Of a DNA stretch of 64,000 nucleotides, positions 53,927 through 61,708 are shown piece by piece; positions within the stretch are counted from its first letter, which is position 1; every line of letters starts with the position of its first letter. A model generated the notes under the pieces. It made no database searches. It saw only the letters and a list, made by a program, of their open reading frames with translations, and had not been told where the DNA came from. The DNA is from Halomarina ordinaria (GTDB taxonomy: Archaea > Halobacteriota > Halobacteria > Halobacteriales > Haloarculaceae), in assembly GCF_030553305.1 (NCBI RefSeq), contig NZ_JARRAH010000001.1:558001-622000 (forward strand), given 5' to 3'. Position numbers and translations under genes: made by a program.

Positions 53927-54224
53927 TACCGAACCACCACGGCGAAGTCGTTCATATAGCTGTGGGTGACGCCACGAAGTAAATATCCTCCTATTGGTAT
54001 AGCCATCGGGACATGTGACTATGTTTGACGAAGTACCGCGAGGGAGCCCCTCGACGCGGGGAACGGTCCCACTCGCGACGGTGAGGGGGTCGTCTGGTCC
54101 GTCAGGGTCCGGAGTCGGTCTCGCTCGACCGGTCGTATCGGGTCGCTGGCAGTCGAGTCAGTATTCGGCCGATTTGTATATAGAAATAGGTTGATTTATG
54201 TTCCGCCGTTCGCCACACTCCGGT
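53927..54224. promoter_or_regulatory. Divergent promoter region between two phoU-type genes
   Basis: 300 bases. Toward the left gene, CTATATG at 53952-53958. Toward the right gene, TGTATATAGAAATA at 54175-54188. The middle part (53980-54020) is AT-rich with a possible third promoter. No gene was seen. Confidence 0.45.
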
Positions 54225-55220
54225 ATGGAGACCCGCAAGGTCCAGGTGACGGGGGGGTCGACCTACACCGTCTCGCTTCCGAAGTCGTGGGCGACTGACA
54301 ACGGCATCAGTGCCGGGAGCGTCGTGGAGTTCTACCCCGAGGAGGACTCGCTCTTGCTCACCCCGAAGGGGGACGAGGAACGGACGGAGGGGAGCCTCGA
54401 CATCACGAACCTCGAAGGCGAGGAACTGATGCGTGCGGTGGTGACGATGTACGTCAGCGGGTTCGACATCATCACCCTCGAGACGGGGCGCGTGACGGCC
54501 GCCCAGCGTCGGTCCATCCGCGAGGCGGCCCAGCGCCTCGTCGGCCTCGAGGTCATCGGTGAGACGGGCGACAACGTCGTCCTCCAGGACCTCCTCGACT
54601 CCTCCGAGCTCTCCATCACCAACGCCATCACGCGGATGCGTCTGGTCTCGCTCAGCATGCTCGCCGACGCGCTGACCGCGCTCATCGAGGACGACGACGA
54701 CCTCGCACAGGACGTCGTCGAGCGCGACGACGACGTCGACCGCCTCTGGGCGCTCGTCTCGCGGGTGTTCCGGTCGGTGCTGCGCGACCCCGGCACCGCG
54801 ACGGACGTCGGTCTCAGCCGCGAGGTCTGCTTCGACTACCACTCCAGCGCCCGGCAACTGGAGCGCATCGCCGACCACGCGACGAAGATAGCGATCCACG
54901 CCCTGGAACTGGGCGCGGTCCCCGAGGAGGCCGCCGAGCGACTCACCACGCTACAGGCCGACGCCACCGACATCACCGAGCGGGCGATGGACGCGCTGCT
55001 GGAGGAGGACACCAGCCGGGCGAACCGTCTCGCCAACGACGCCCGCGAGCGCGTCGACGAGGTCGACCAGACCGCCCGCGAGGTGGACCAGGCCATCCGC
55101 GAACTCGACCCCCAGCAGGCGCAGCTGCTCGGCCTCGTCGTCGACTCGCTCACCCGCAGCGCCGACTACGGCGGCAACATCGCCGAGGCGGCGCTCCAGA
55201 AGGCGGCTCCGAAACCGTAG
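54225..55220 (+). CDS. AbrB-PhoU fusion regulator
   Basis: 331 residues from ATG 54225 (METRKVQVTGGSTYTVSLPK). The N-terminal SpoVT/AbrB DNA-binding fold (about 1-45) contains STYTVSLPKSWATDNGISAGSVVEF, followed by two PhoU repeats (about 110-200 and 215-310: EVCFDYHSSARQLERIADHATKIAIH). This architecture, a PhoU with its own DNA-binding domain, is characteristic of haloarchaeal phosphate regulators. ATG 54198 is possible, but it lies only 10-20 bases after the TATA element, too close for a start. Confidence 0.92.
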   Translation: METRKVQVTGGSTYTVSLPKSWATDNGISAGSVVEFYPEEDSLLLTPKGDEERTEGSLDITNLEGEELMRAVVTMYVSGFDIITLETGRVTAAQRRSIREAAQRLVGLEVIGETGDNVVLQDLLDSSELSITNAITRMRLVSLSMLADALTALIEDDDDLAQDVVERDDDVDRLWALVSRVFRSVLRDPGTATDVGLSREVCFDYHSSARQLERIADHATKIAIHALELGAVPEEAAERLTTLQADATDITERAMDALLEEDTSRANRLANDARERVDEVDQTAREVDQAIRELDPQQAQLLGLVVDSLTRSADYGGNIAEAALQKAAPKP

Positions 55221-55289
55221 CCTGCTCCGCCCGACCACTTCTCGCGGCGCTCGCGACGACTCGAGACCGAAAGAGAGAGCCGTAGTACC

Positions 55290-55667
55290 TTACTCCTCGT
55301 CGACGAGGACGGCGTTGACCTGACCGTCCTGGCCCGGGCGGGACGTGACGCGGGCGGTGCCCGCGGACGTGTCGATGACGGCGCCCTTCGTGACGATGTT
55401 CCGGCGGACGTAGTTGGGGTTCGCGTCGTTGCGCGTCACGCCCTCGATGTCGGCCGAGACGACGCCGTCTGCGGTGGCGACGCTCGCGACGTTCGTCGAC
55501 ATGGCGCGGACCTTCTCGTTGGCGCCGCGGGTCTCGACGACTTTCAGCTTCGTGTCGTCGACGCGGGTCTCCGTCGGGGAGGAGCCGAGCTGGTGCTTTC
55601 GCTTCTTGCGGATGGGGCGACGTCGACCGCCGGTGCGCTTCGTCGTGGAGCGTCCCTGGAACTTCAT
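55290..55667 (-). CDS. rps8e: Ribosomal protein S8e
   Basis: 125-residue small-subunit protein beginning MKFQGRSTTKRTGGRRRP with a basic N-terminal tail and KVVETRGANEKVRAM. Normal length for archaeal S8e. ATG 55667. It has its own promoter in the 82-base region shared with the divergent DUF2240 gene. Confidence 0.97.
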   Translation of the reverse strand: MKFQGRSTTKRTGGRRRPIRKKRKHQLGSSPTETRVDDTKLKVVETRGANEKVRAMSTNVASVATADGVVSADIEGVTRNDANPNYVRRNIVTKGAVIDTSAGTARVTSRPGQDGQVNAVLVDEE

Positions 55668-55749
55668 ACGGAGGGGTGTCCCGAGACGTGCTTAAAACGC
55701 TCGATGCGGACCGACAGCGGTATGACCTCGGCCCCACCCCTCCCGGTAG

Positions 55750-56190
55750 ATGACTCTCCGGAAGGCCGTCGCCGCTCCGTTTCGCGCGAAGGGACGCGAG
55801 CGCATCGCCGAGAGCGAGTTCGTCGTCGCGCTCTCGCTCGACCGCGACTGGTTCTCCCCCGACCAGGCCAAGCGCCTCCTCGACGTGGCGGCGAGCGAGG
55901 GGCTGCTCTCGCGCGACGGCTCGGACCTCGTCTGCGGGTTCGACCCCGACGAGGAGTCCGTCCCCGACGGCTTCCGCCCGGACGAGTCGATACTCCAGCG
56001 ACGGAGCACCTTCCAGCGCCTCCTCGACGCGCTCGTCGACGCCGGCGAGGCGAAACAGGACGCCGTCGCCGGCATCAACGCCCTCCAGTCCGACCTCGGC
56101 GTCACGGTCGAGGCGGCCGCGGTGCTGTACGCCCACGAACGCGGCATCGACGTGAGCGAGCACGCCGCCCGCGCCCGCGAGGGCCTGTGA
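55750..56190 (+). CDS. DUF2240-like conserved archaeal protein
   Basis: 146 residues. The N-terminal winged-helix-like part (MTLRKAVAAPFRAKGRERI; FSPDQAKRLLDVAASEGLL) is followed by a helical C-terminus (FQRLLDALVDAGEAKQDAVAGINALQ). It matches an archaeal family of unknown function recalled as DUF2240. First gene of a rightward run to 60.9 kb. Confidence 0.85.
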   Translation: MTLRKAVAAPFRAKGRERIAESEFVVALSLDRDWFSPDQAKRLLDVAASEGLLSRDGSDLVCGFDPDEESVPDGFRPDESILQRRSTFQRLLDALVDAGEAKQDAVAGINALQSDLGVTVEAAAVLYAHERGIDVSEHAARAREGL

Positions 56191-56260
56191 GTGTGACCGT
56201 GGCCGTGACTGCCGACCCGGCACCGTCGACAGCTAACCACGTCCGTCTCCACCCCCACCC

Positions 56261-56635
56261 ATGACCGACGACACCGTCACCGCCGGCCGTCGCATCGCCG
56301 AGCTGCTCGCGAGCGAACTCGTCGCCCGCGAGGACGGCCCGCTCGCCGCCCTCGACCTCGCGGAGGTACAGGACGTCGACGGCGACACGTTCGGCGAGTT
56401 CGCCTACGGCGTCGAGCGTGACGGCGAGCGCGTCGCCGACGTGTACGTCCACGACGACCGCGTACGCGTCGAGTTCCGCGTCGGGGTCGACGCGGTCCCG
56501 CCGGCCGCCGACGAGCGCGGCCTGCGCGTCCGCCCGAAGGCGACCCGGCCCCCCAGAACCATCGTCTTCCTCGAGGACGGCGCGGCGGTCAAACGCGTCC
56601 TCCCGGTGGTCACCGCCGCACTGGACGCCGCCTGA
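56261..56635 (+). CDS. Conserved haloarchaeal hypothetical protein
   Basis: 124-residue acidic protein. A helix (GRRIAELLASELVARE) is followed by beta strands (FAYGVERDGERVADVYVHDDRVRVEFRVG) and a conserved-looking RVRPKATRPPRTIVFLEDGAAVKRV. No catalytic motif. 70 bases after the DUF2240 gene and 46 before the flavin oxidoreductase, so probably one operon. Confidence 0.75.
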   Translation: MTDDTVTAGRRIAELLASELVAREDGPLAALDLAEVQDVDGDTFGEFAYGVERDGERVADVYVHDDRVRVEFRVGVDAVPPAADERGLRVRPKATRPPRTIVFLEDGAAVKRVLPVVTAALDAA

Positions 56636-56681
56636 CGCCCGCCCCGGAGGTTTTTGCCCGCGCTCGCCCCACGGACGGTCG

Positions 56682-57992
56682 ATGGTCTCGCTCGACGACG
56701 GGGTGGACGTCGCCGGCCTCCGCCTCCGCAACCGTCTCTACCGCGCCCCCCTGCTCGAATGCGCCGGCGACGGCCCCGACGCCGGCGAGCGCCTCGCCGA
56801 CGAACTCGAACCCGCGGCCGCCGCCGGCGCCGGCCTCGTCGTCCAGGGTGCGACCGTCGTCGCGGAGGAGGGGGGATGCGTCGCGCCGAACATGACCCGG
56901 CTCGCCGACGACGCGGCGGTCGAACGCCTGCGGCCGGTCACCGACGCCGTCCACGCCCACGGGGGTCGCATCGTCGTCCAGCTCGACCACGGCGGCCTCC
57001 GGAGCCTCGAGACCTGGCACCGCGAGTACGGCGCGGCGAACCCGTACCTCTCGCAACTCGCCGTCTCGCGTCCGCCACGCCTCCTGCGCGCGCTCGACCG
57101 GCTGGGGGCGCTCGACTACGACCCGCACGTCCTCTCCACCGAGGAAGCGTACGACGTCGCCGCCGACTTCGGTCGAGCCGCCCGCCGCGCGGTCGAGGCG
57201 GGCTACGACGGCGTCCACCTCGCCGGCGGGAACATGGGCCTGCTCCAGCAGTTCTGTTCGCCGTACTACAACCGCCGCGACGACGAGTTCGCCGACCCCG
57301 GGCGCTTCCTCGAAGTCGTCCACGACGAGGTGCGCGACCGGGCGGGCGACGTCCCGCTGCTCGTCAAACTCACGACCGAGTCGCGCCGACCGCCGTTCGT
57401 CCGCCGGGGCATCGAGCGCGCGGACGTCGTCCACCTCGCGGAGCGCCTCGCCGACCACGGCTACGACGCCGTCTCCCCCGTCGAGGGGTCGGTGTTCTGG
57501 GACGCGAGCCTCGTCCGCGGCGAGCACCCCGAGCGAGCGTGGGCCGCCTCGCAGTTCGAGTCGGGCTACGCGGCGGCGTTCGGGGGGCGTACCCGTGCGG
57601 CGCTGGTGCGTGAACTCGCGCGGGCGAGCGCCCGGCTGAACCCCTTCGAGGCGTGCTGGAACGCCGACCTCTGCCGGGCCGTCCGCGAGGCGGTCGACAT
57701 CCCCGTCCTCTGCGAGGGGGGCATCAGAACGCGGACGGAGATGGACGCCCTGCTCGGGGACGCGTGCGACCTCGTGGGCCTCGCACGCCCGTTCTACGCC
57801 GAACCGCGCCTGCCGGCCCGCCTGCTGGGTGGGGGAGACGAGGTGGTCTGCGAGAACTGCAACAACTGCGTCGTCCCGCAGGCGACCGGCGCGCCGGGGA
57901 TGTGTCGCACGCCGAGCGTCCTCCGCGAGCGCGGCGCGTACGAGCGCGCGGGCGCGTACGACACCCCGTCGACGCCGTCGGACCCCGAGTGA
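56682..57992 (+). CDS. Old-yellow-enzyme-type NADH:flavin oxidoreductase
   Basis: 436-residue FMN enzyme (2,4-dienoyl-CoA reductase branch of the OYE family). The N-terminal barrel starts VAGLRLRNRLYRAPLLECAG. QLDHGG, YDGVHLAG and PVLCEGGIRTRTEMDALLGD are the FMN-binding elements. C-terminally CENCNNCVVPQATGAPGMC supplies Cys for a 4Fe-4S cluster, but the FAD/NAD domain of full dienoyl-CoA reductases is absent. The electron donor is therefore uncertain. ATG 56682. Confidence 0.88.
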   Translation: MVSLDDGVDVAGLRLRNRLYRAPLLECAGDGPDAGERLADELEPAAAAGAGLVVQGATVVAEEGGCVAPNMTRLADDAAVERLRPVTDAVHAHGGRIVVQLDHGGLRSLETWHREYGAANPYLSQLAVSRPPRLLRALDRLGALDYDPHVLSTEEAYDVAADFGRAARRAVEAGYDGVHLAGGNMGLLQQFCSPYYNRRDDEFADPGRFLEVVHDEVRDRAGDVPLLVKLTTESRRPPFVRRGIERADVVHLAERLADHGYDAVSPVEGSVFWDASLVRGEHPERAWAASQFESGYAAAFGGRTRAALVRELARASARLNPFEACWNADLCRAVREAVDIPVLCEGGIRTRTEMDALLGDACDLVGLARPFYAEPRLPARLLGGGDEVVCENCNNCVVPQATGAPGMCRTPSVLRERGAYERAGAYDTPSTPSDPE

Positions 57993-58039
57993 GCGCGCGG
58001 CGCCATCGTTTTGGTGTCACCGAGCGTCGTCGAAGCGGA

Positions 58040-60010
58040 ATGGACATCGCCATCGTCGGCTGTGGCACCATCTCGGCGGCGTACGCGGCCGGCCTCGCGG
58101 CGCACGACGACCTCTCGCTGGTCGCCGCGACGGACCTCGTCCCCGAGCGGCGAGAGCGGTTCGCCGCCGCCCACGACTGCGCCGCCGCCCCGGACCTCGA
58201 CGCCCTCCTCGCCGACCACGACCCCGCCCTCGTCGTCAACCTCACCATCCACGACGCGCACGCGCCGGTGACCCGGGCCTGCCTCGACGCCGGCGTCCAC
58301 GTCTTCAGCGAGAAACCGCTCGCGCTCGACGGCGAGACGGCGACCGAACTGGTGGAACTCGCCGACGAGCGTGGGGTCCGCCTCGCCTGCGCGCCCGGCA
58401 ACCGCGCCGGCGACGCCCAGCGCCAGACGCTTCGCTACCTCCGGGAGGGGCGACTCGGGGAGGTCCGCCTCGCGGACGTCACCTGCAACCTCGGGCGGAC
58501 GACCGAGTGGAACGAGAACCCGGAACCGTTCCTTCGGGTCGGCCCGCTGTACGACGGCGCGGTCTACCCGCTGACGCTCCTGACGGGCCTGTTCGGCCCG
58601 GTCGAGCGCGTCCTGTCGGCGCACAGTTCGCTCCTCCTGGCCGACCACGACCACGACGGCGAACAGTTCTCCGTCGAGACGCCCGACCACACGGTCGCGG
58701 TGCTCGAACACGCTGACGGGACGCGGGTGCAGCTGACCGCGAGCACGTACGTCCCCCACCGGACGCGGGAGTTCAACGCGCTCGAACTCCACGGCGACGA
58801 CGGCTCGCTCTACCTCGACGACACCGGCGACACCGGACGCTTCGCGTCGCCCCGCGTCTCCTTCGCCCGCCTCGGCCGGTCGTACGTCCCCGTCCCCCTC
58901 CAGCGTGCTCCCGCGCCGCGCGACTACGCCGACGCCGTCGCCGACTTCGTCCGCGCCATCGAGACGGGCGGCGACCACCCCGCCGAGGGCGAGCGGGCGG
59001 CCCACGTCGTGCGCTGTATCGAGGCCGTCGAGCGGTGCGCCGAGGGCGGCGGCCCCGTCCCCGTCGACCCGTCGGGTGCGCCCGCCGACGAGGCCCCGGC
59101 ACCGCCCGCCGCCGACGGCGGTGCGGGCGTCACCCTGCCCCCCGTGGGGTTCGGCTGTTCGCGGTACCGCGACGGCGAGTACGTCGAGGTGGGAGCGGCC
59201 GTCGAGCGGGCACTCGACGCGGGCTATCGCCTGCTCGACTCCGCCGAACTGTACGGCGTCGAACCGACGCTCGGGGAGGTCCTCGACCGCCCGGGGAGTC
59301 CCGACCGTGAGGCGCTGTTCCTCGTCAGCAAGGTGTGGAACACGAACCACGCCCCCGAGGACGCCGTGGCGGCCTGCGAGAAGACGCTGCGCGAACTCGG
59401 CGTTGACGCCCTCGACTGCTACATGGTCCACTGGCCCGACGCGTGGGTCAACCGGGGGTCGCTGGCCGGCCTCGACTCGCTCCCGCGCGACGAACAGGAG
59501 CGCCGGACCTTCCCGACCGACGAGTCGGGCGACCCGCTGACCGTCGACGTCGCCATCGAGGAGACGTGGGAGGCGCTGGAGTCGCTCCACGACCGCGGCC
59601 TCGTCCGCTCGCTCGGGGTGAGCAACTTCGACCGCCTTGAACTCGAATCGCTCCGGGCGCACGCGCGAATCCCGCCGCGCGTGGTCCAGTTCGAGCGCCA
59701 CCCCTACCTCCCGAACGAGACGCTCCTCGACGACTGCGAGACACACGGCGCGACGCCCGTGGCACACTCGCCGCTGTCGGCGCCCGGCCTACTGGCAGAG
59801 GAGGTGCTCGCCGAGGTGGCGGCGACCCACGGCATGACGCCCGCGCAGGTCGTCCTGCGGTGGAACGTCGAGGCCGGCGTCGTCCCCATCCCGTCGAGCA
59901 CGGACCCCGAGCACGTCGTCGAGAACCTCGACGTGTTCGATTTCTCGCTCTCCCGGGAGGAGATAGCGCGTATCGACGCGCTGGCCGACCCGACGTTCTC
60001 GCGCGGGTGA
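58040..60010 (+). CDS. Gfo/Idh/MocA oxidoreductase fused to aldo-keto reductase
   Basis: 656-residue two-domain oxidoreductase. The N-terminal NAD(P) Rossmann domain (MDIAIVGCGTISAAYAAGL) and C-terminal fold (about 125-330, with the EKPLALDG motif) are Gfo/Idh/MocA-type. After an Ala/Pro-rich linker (about 345-368) a complete aldo-keto reductase follows: LPPVGFGCSRYRDGEY, LLDSAELYG (catalytic Asp/Tyr), LVSKVWNTNH (Lys), YMVHWPDAW (His), GVSNFDRLEL and a C-terminal PIPSSTDPEHVVENL. Each domain usually exists alone, so the fusion suggests sequential redox of one sugar or polyol. ATG 58040. Confidence 0.9.
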   Translation: MDIAIVGCGTISAAYAAGLAAHDDLSLVAATDLVPERRERFAAAHDCAAAPDLDALLADHDPALVVNLTIHDAHAPVTRACLDAGVHVFSEKPLALDGETATELVELADERGVRLACAPGNRAGDAQRQTLRYLREGRLGEVRLADVTCNLGRTTEWNENPEPFLRVGPLYDGAVYPLTLLTGLFGPVERVLSAHSSLLLADHDHDGEQFSVETPDHTVAVLEHADGTRVQLTASTYVPHRTREFNALELHGDDGSLYLDDTGDTGRFASPRVSFARLGRSYVPVPLQRAPAPRDYADAVADFVRAIETGGDHPAEGERAAHVVRCIEAVERCAEGGGPVPVDPSGAPADEAPAPPAADGGAGVTLPPVGFGCSRYRDGEYVEVGAAVERALDAGYRLLDSAELYGVEPTLGEVLDRPGSPDREALFLVSKVWNTNHAPEDAVAACEKTLRELGVDALDCYMVHWPDAWVNRGSLAGLDSLPRDEQERRTFPTDESGDPLTVDVAIEETWEALESLHDRGLVRSLGVSNFDRLELESLRAHARIPPRVVQFERHPYLPNETLLDDCETHGATPVAHSPLSAPGLLAEEVLAEVAATHGMTPAQVVLRWNVEAGVVPIPSSTDPEHVVENLDVFDFSLSREEIARIDALADPTFSRG

Positions 60011-60051
60011 GGACCGAAAGCTTGTAGCGACTCCTCCGGAACCTTCCGCCG

Positions 60052-60888
60052 ATGAGTGCCTCTGAGGACTTTTTCGCCCGCCTGCGCGAGCGCATCGACG
60101 CGGTCGACAGCGTCGTGAGCGTCGGCCTCGACCCCGACCCCGCCCGCCTGCCCGACCACCTCGCCGACCACGACCTGCCCCGGTGGGCGTTCAACCGCCG
60201 CATCATCGACGCGACCCACGAGCACGCCGCCTGCTACAAGCCGAACGTCGCCTTCTACGAGGACGCCGACGGCTGGCGCGCGCTCCGCGAGACGCTCGCC
60301 TACGCCGAGGGGAAGGGCGTGCCCGTCCTCCTCGACGCCAAGCGCGGCGACATCGGCAACACCGCCCGCCAGTACGCGACACTGCTCGACAGCGGGGCCT
60401 CCGGCCCCGGCGCCGACGCCATCACCGTCAACCCCTACATGGGCCGCGACTCGCTCGAACCGTTCCTCTCGCGGACCGACAAGGGGGTGTTCGTCCTCTG
60501 TCGCACCTCCAACCCCGGCGGCGCGGACTTCCAGAACCTCGAGGTCGGTCCGAACAAGCGCCTCTTCGAGTACGTCGCCCAGCGCGCGAGCGAGTGGAAC
60601 GAGCGCGGGAACGTCGGCCTCGTCGTCGGGGCGACGGAACCCGAGGAACTCGAACGGGTCCGCGACCTCGTCCCGACGCTCCCCTTCCTCGTCCCCGGCG
60701 TGGGCGCACAGGGCGGCGACGCGGAGGCGGCCGTCACGTTCGGGCCCGCGAGCGGCGGCGACGCCGCTGGCGTCGGCCTCGTCAACTCCTCGCGGGGTAT
60801 CGTCTTCGCCGGGGAGGGCGAGTCGTTCGACCGCGCGGCCGGCGAGGCGGCAAAGCGCCTGAAGCGGCGGCTGAACGGCCACCGATAG
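60052..60888 (+). CDS. pyrF: Orotidine-5'-phosphate decarboxylase
   Basis: Final step of UMP synthesis. 278 residues, the longer type-2 form. SVGLDPDPARLPDHL opens the barrel. The active-site DAKRGDIGNT is at residues 95-104 (Lys97), then NPYMGRDSLEPF and VNSSRGIVF. ATG 60052, 41 bases after the fusion oxidoreductase. Complete. Confidence 0.95.
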   Translation: MSASEDFFARLRERIDAVDSVVSVGLDPDPARLPDHLADHDLPRWAFNRRIIDATHEHAACYKPNVAFYEDADGWRALRETLAYAEGKGVPVLLDAKRGDIGNTARQYATLLDSGASGPGADAITVNPYMGRDSLEPFLSRTDKGVFVLCRTSNPGGADFQNLEVGPNKRLFEYVAQRASEWNERGNVGLVVGATEPEELERVRDLVPTLPFLVPGVGAQGGDAEAAVTFGPASGGDAAGVGLVNSSRGIVFAGEGESFDRAAGEAAKRLKRRLNGHR

Positions 60889-61006
60889 GCACCCCGACGG
60901 TCTCTGGCACTACTTCCGGGCCGGGCCGCCCCGAACGCGGCCCGAGGGACCATCACCCGATGCGAGCCACGAGGAACGTTAATGCCCGGGAGCGCCAACC
61001 GGCAGT

Positions 61007-61246
61007 ATGAGACGACACGAGGCATCCTTCGAGATAGACTCGAAGACCGACTCCTACGCCGCCAGCCGCATCCTGGAGCGCGTGTACGACACGGTCCGAG
61101 AGGAGTCCCGCAGCGTCCGGGCGGGGACCGACGACGCGAGCGCGCTCCTCGACGAGTTCGGAACGCTTCGAGACGCGGCCGCGACGCCAGCGACGGGGAA
61201 ACTGACCATCACCTACGAGCGATACGACGACGAGTTCGACGGGTGA
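61007..61246 (+). CDS. Small hypothetical haloarchaeal protein
   Basis: 79 residues (MRRHEASFEIDSKTDSYAA onward), with helix SRILERVYDTVREE and a strand KLTITYERYDDEF. No family recalled with confidence. ATG 61007. Codon use is normal, and it lies alone after pyrF, convergent with the zinc-ribbon gene. Confidence 0.7.
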   Translation: MRRHEASFEIDSKTDSYAASRILERVYDTVREESRSVRAGTDDASALLDEFGTLRDAAATPATGKLTITYERYDDEFDG

Positions 61247-61315
61247 CGGTGCGCGACGGCGTCGCGGCTCCCCTCGGCGGACCCGACAGGCAGTGCGAAC
61301 GTCCCGCTGCGGGAC

Positions 61316-61495
61316 TCACTCCCCGGGCGCCGTTGCGACGACGTCCTCGGTCCCGCACTCCGGACATCGGTCGTGCTGGACGTGGTATCGCGCGTCGCAC
61401 GCTCGGCACCGGTAGTCCGCGTCTCCCTCGGCTGTCTCCGTCGCCGTCTGTTTGAACTGCTCGACCTGCCTGCCGAGTCGTTTGAAGAGGCCCAT
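61316..61495 (-). CDS. 59-residue zinc-ribbon protein with amphipathic N-terminus
   Basis: ATG 61495, starts MGLFKRLGRQVEQFKQTATE, then one zinc ribbon CRACDARYHV and CPECGTED, ending APGE. The N-terminal MGLFKRLG helix recurs in several haloarchaeal micro-proteins and could dock to a membrane or partner. Function unknown. Confidence 0.8.
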   Translation of the reverse strand: MGLFKRLGRQVEQFKQTATETAEGDADYRCRACDARYHVQHDRCPECGTEDVVATAPGE

Positions 61496-61708
61496 CTGTC
61501 CCGTAGAGGGAGGACGCCGAGGGCGAAAAGCGTTGGCCGCCGTGCCGGCAGAGAGGCGTGTCCGGACAGTCGGATTCCGGCGGTGGCGACGACGCGTTCG
61601 ACTGTTCCCCCGAACGCGTCGTCGTGCGGCGCGTCACCGGTCGTCGCGCTCGTCCGGTCGGTACGGGGAGATACCAGTCCTTTTCCCCGGTAAACGTCTC
61701 CGTTAGGT

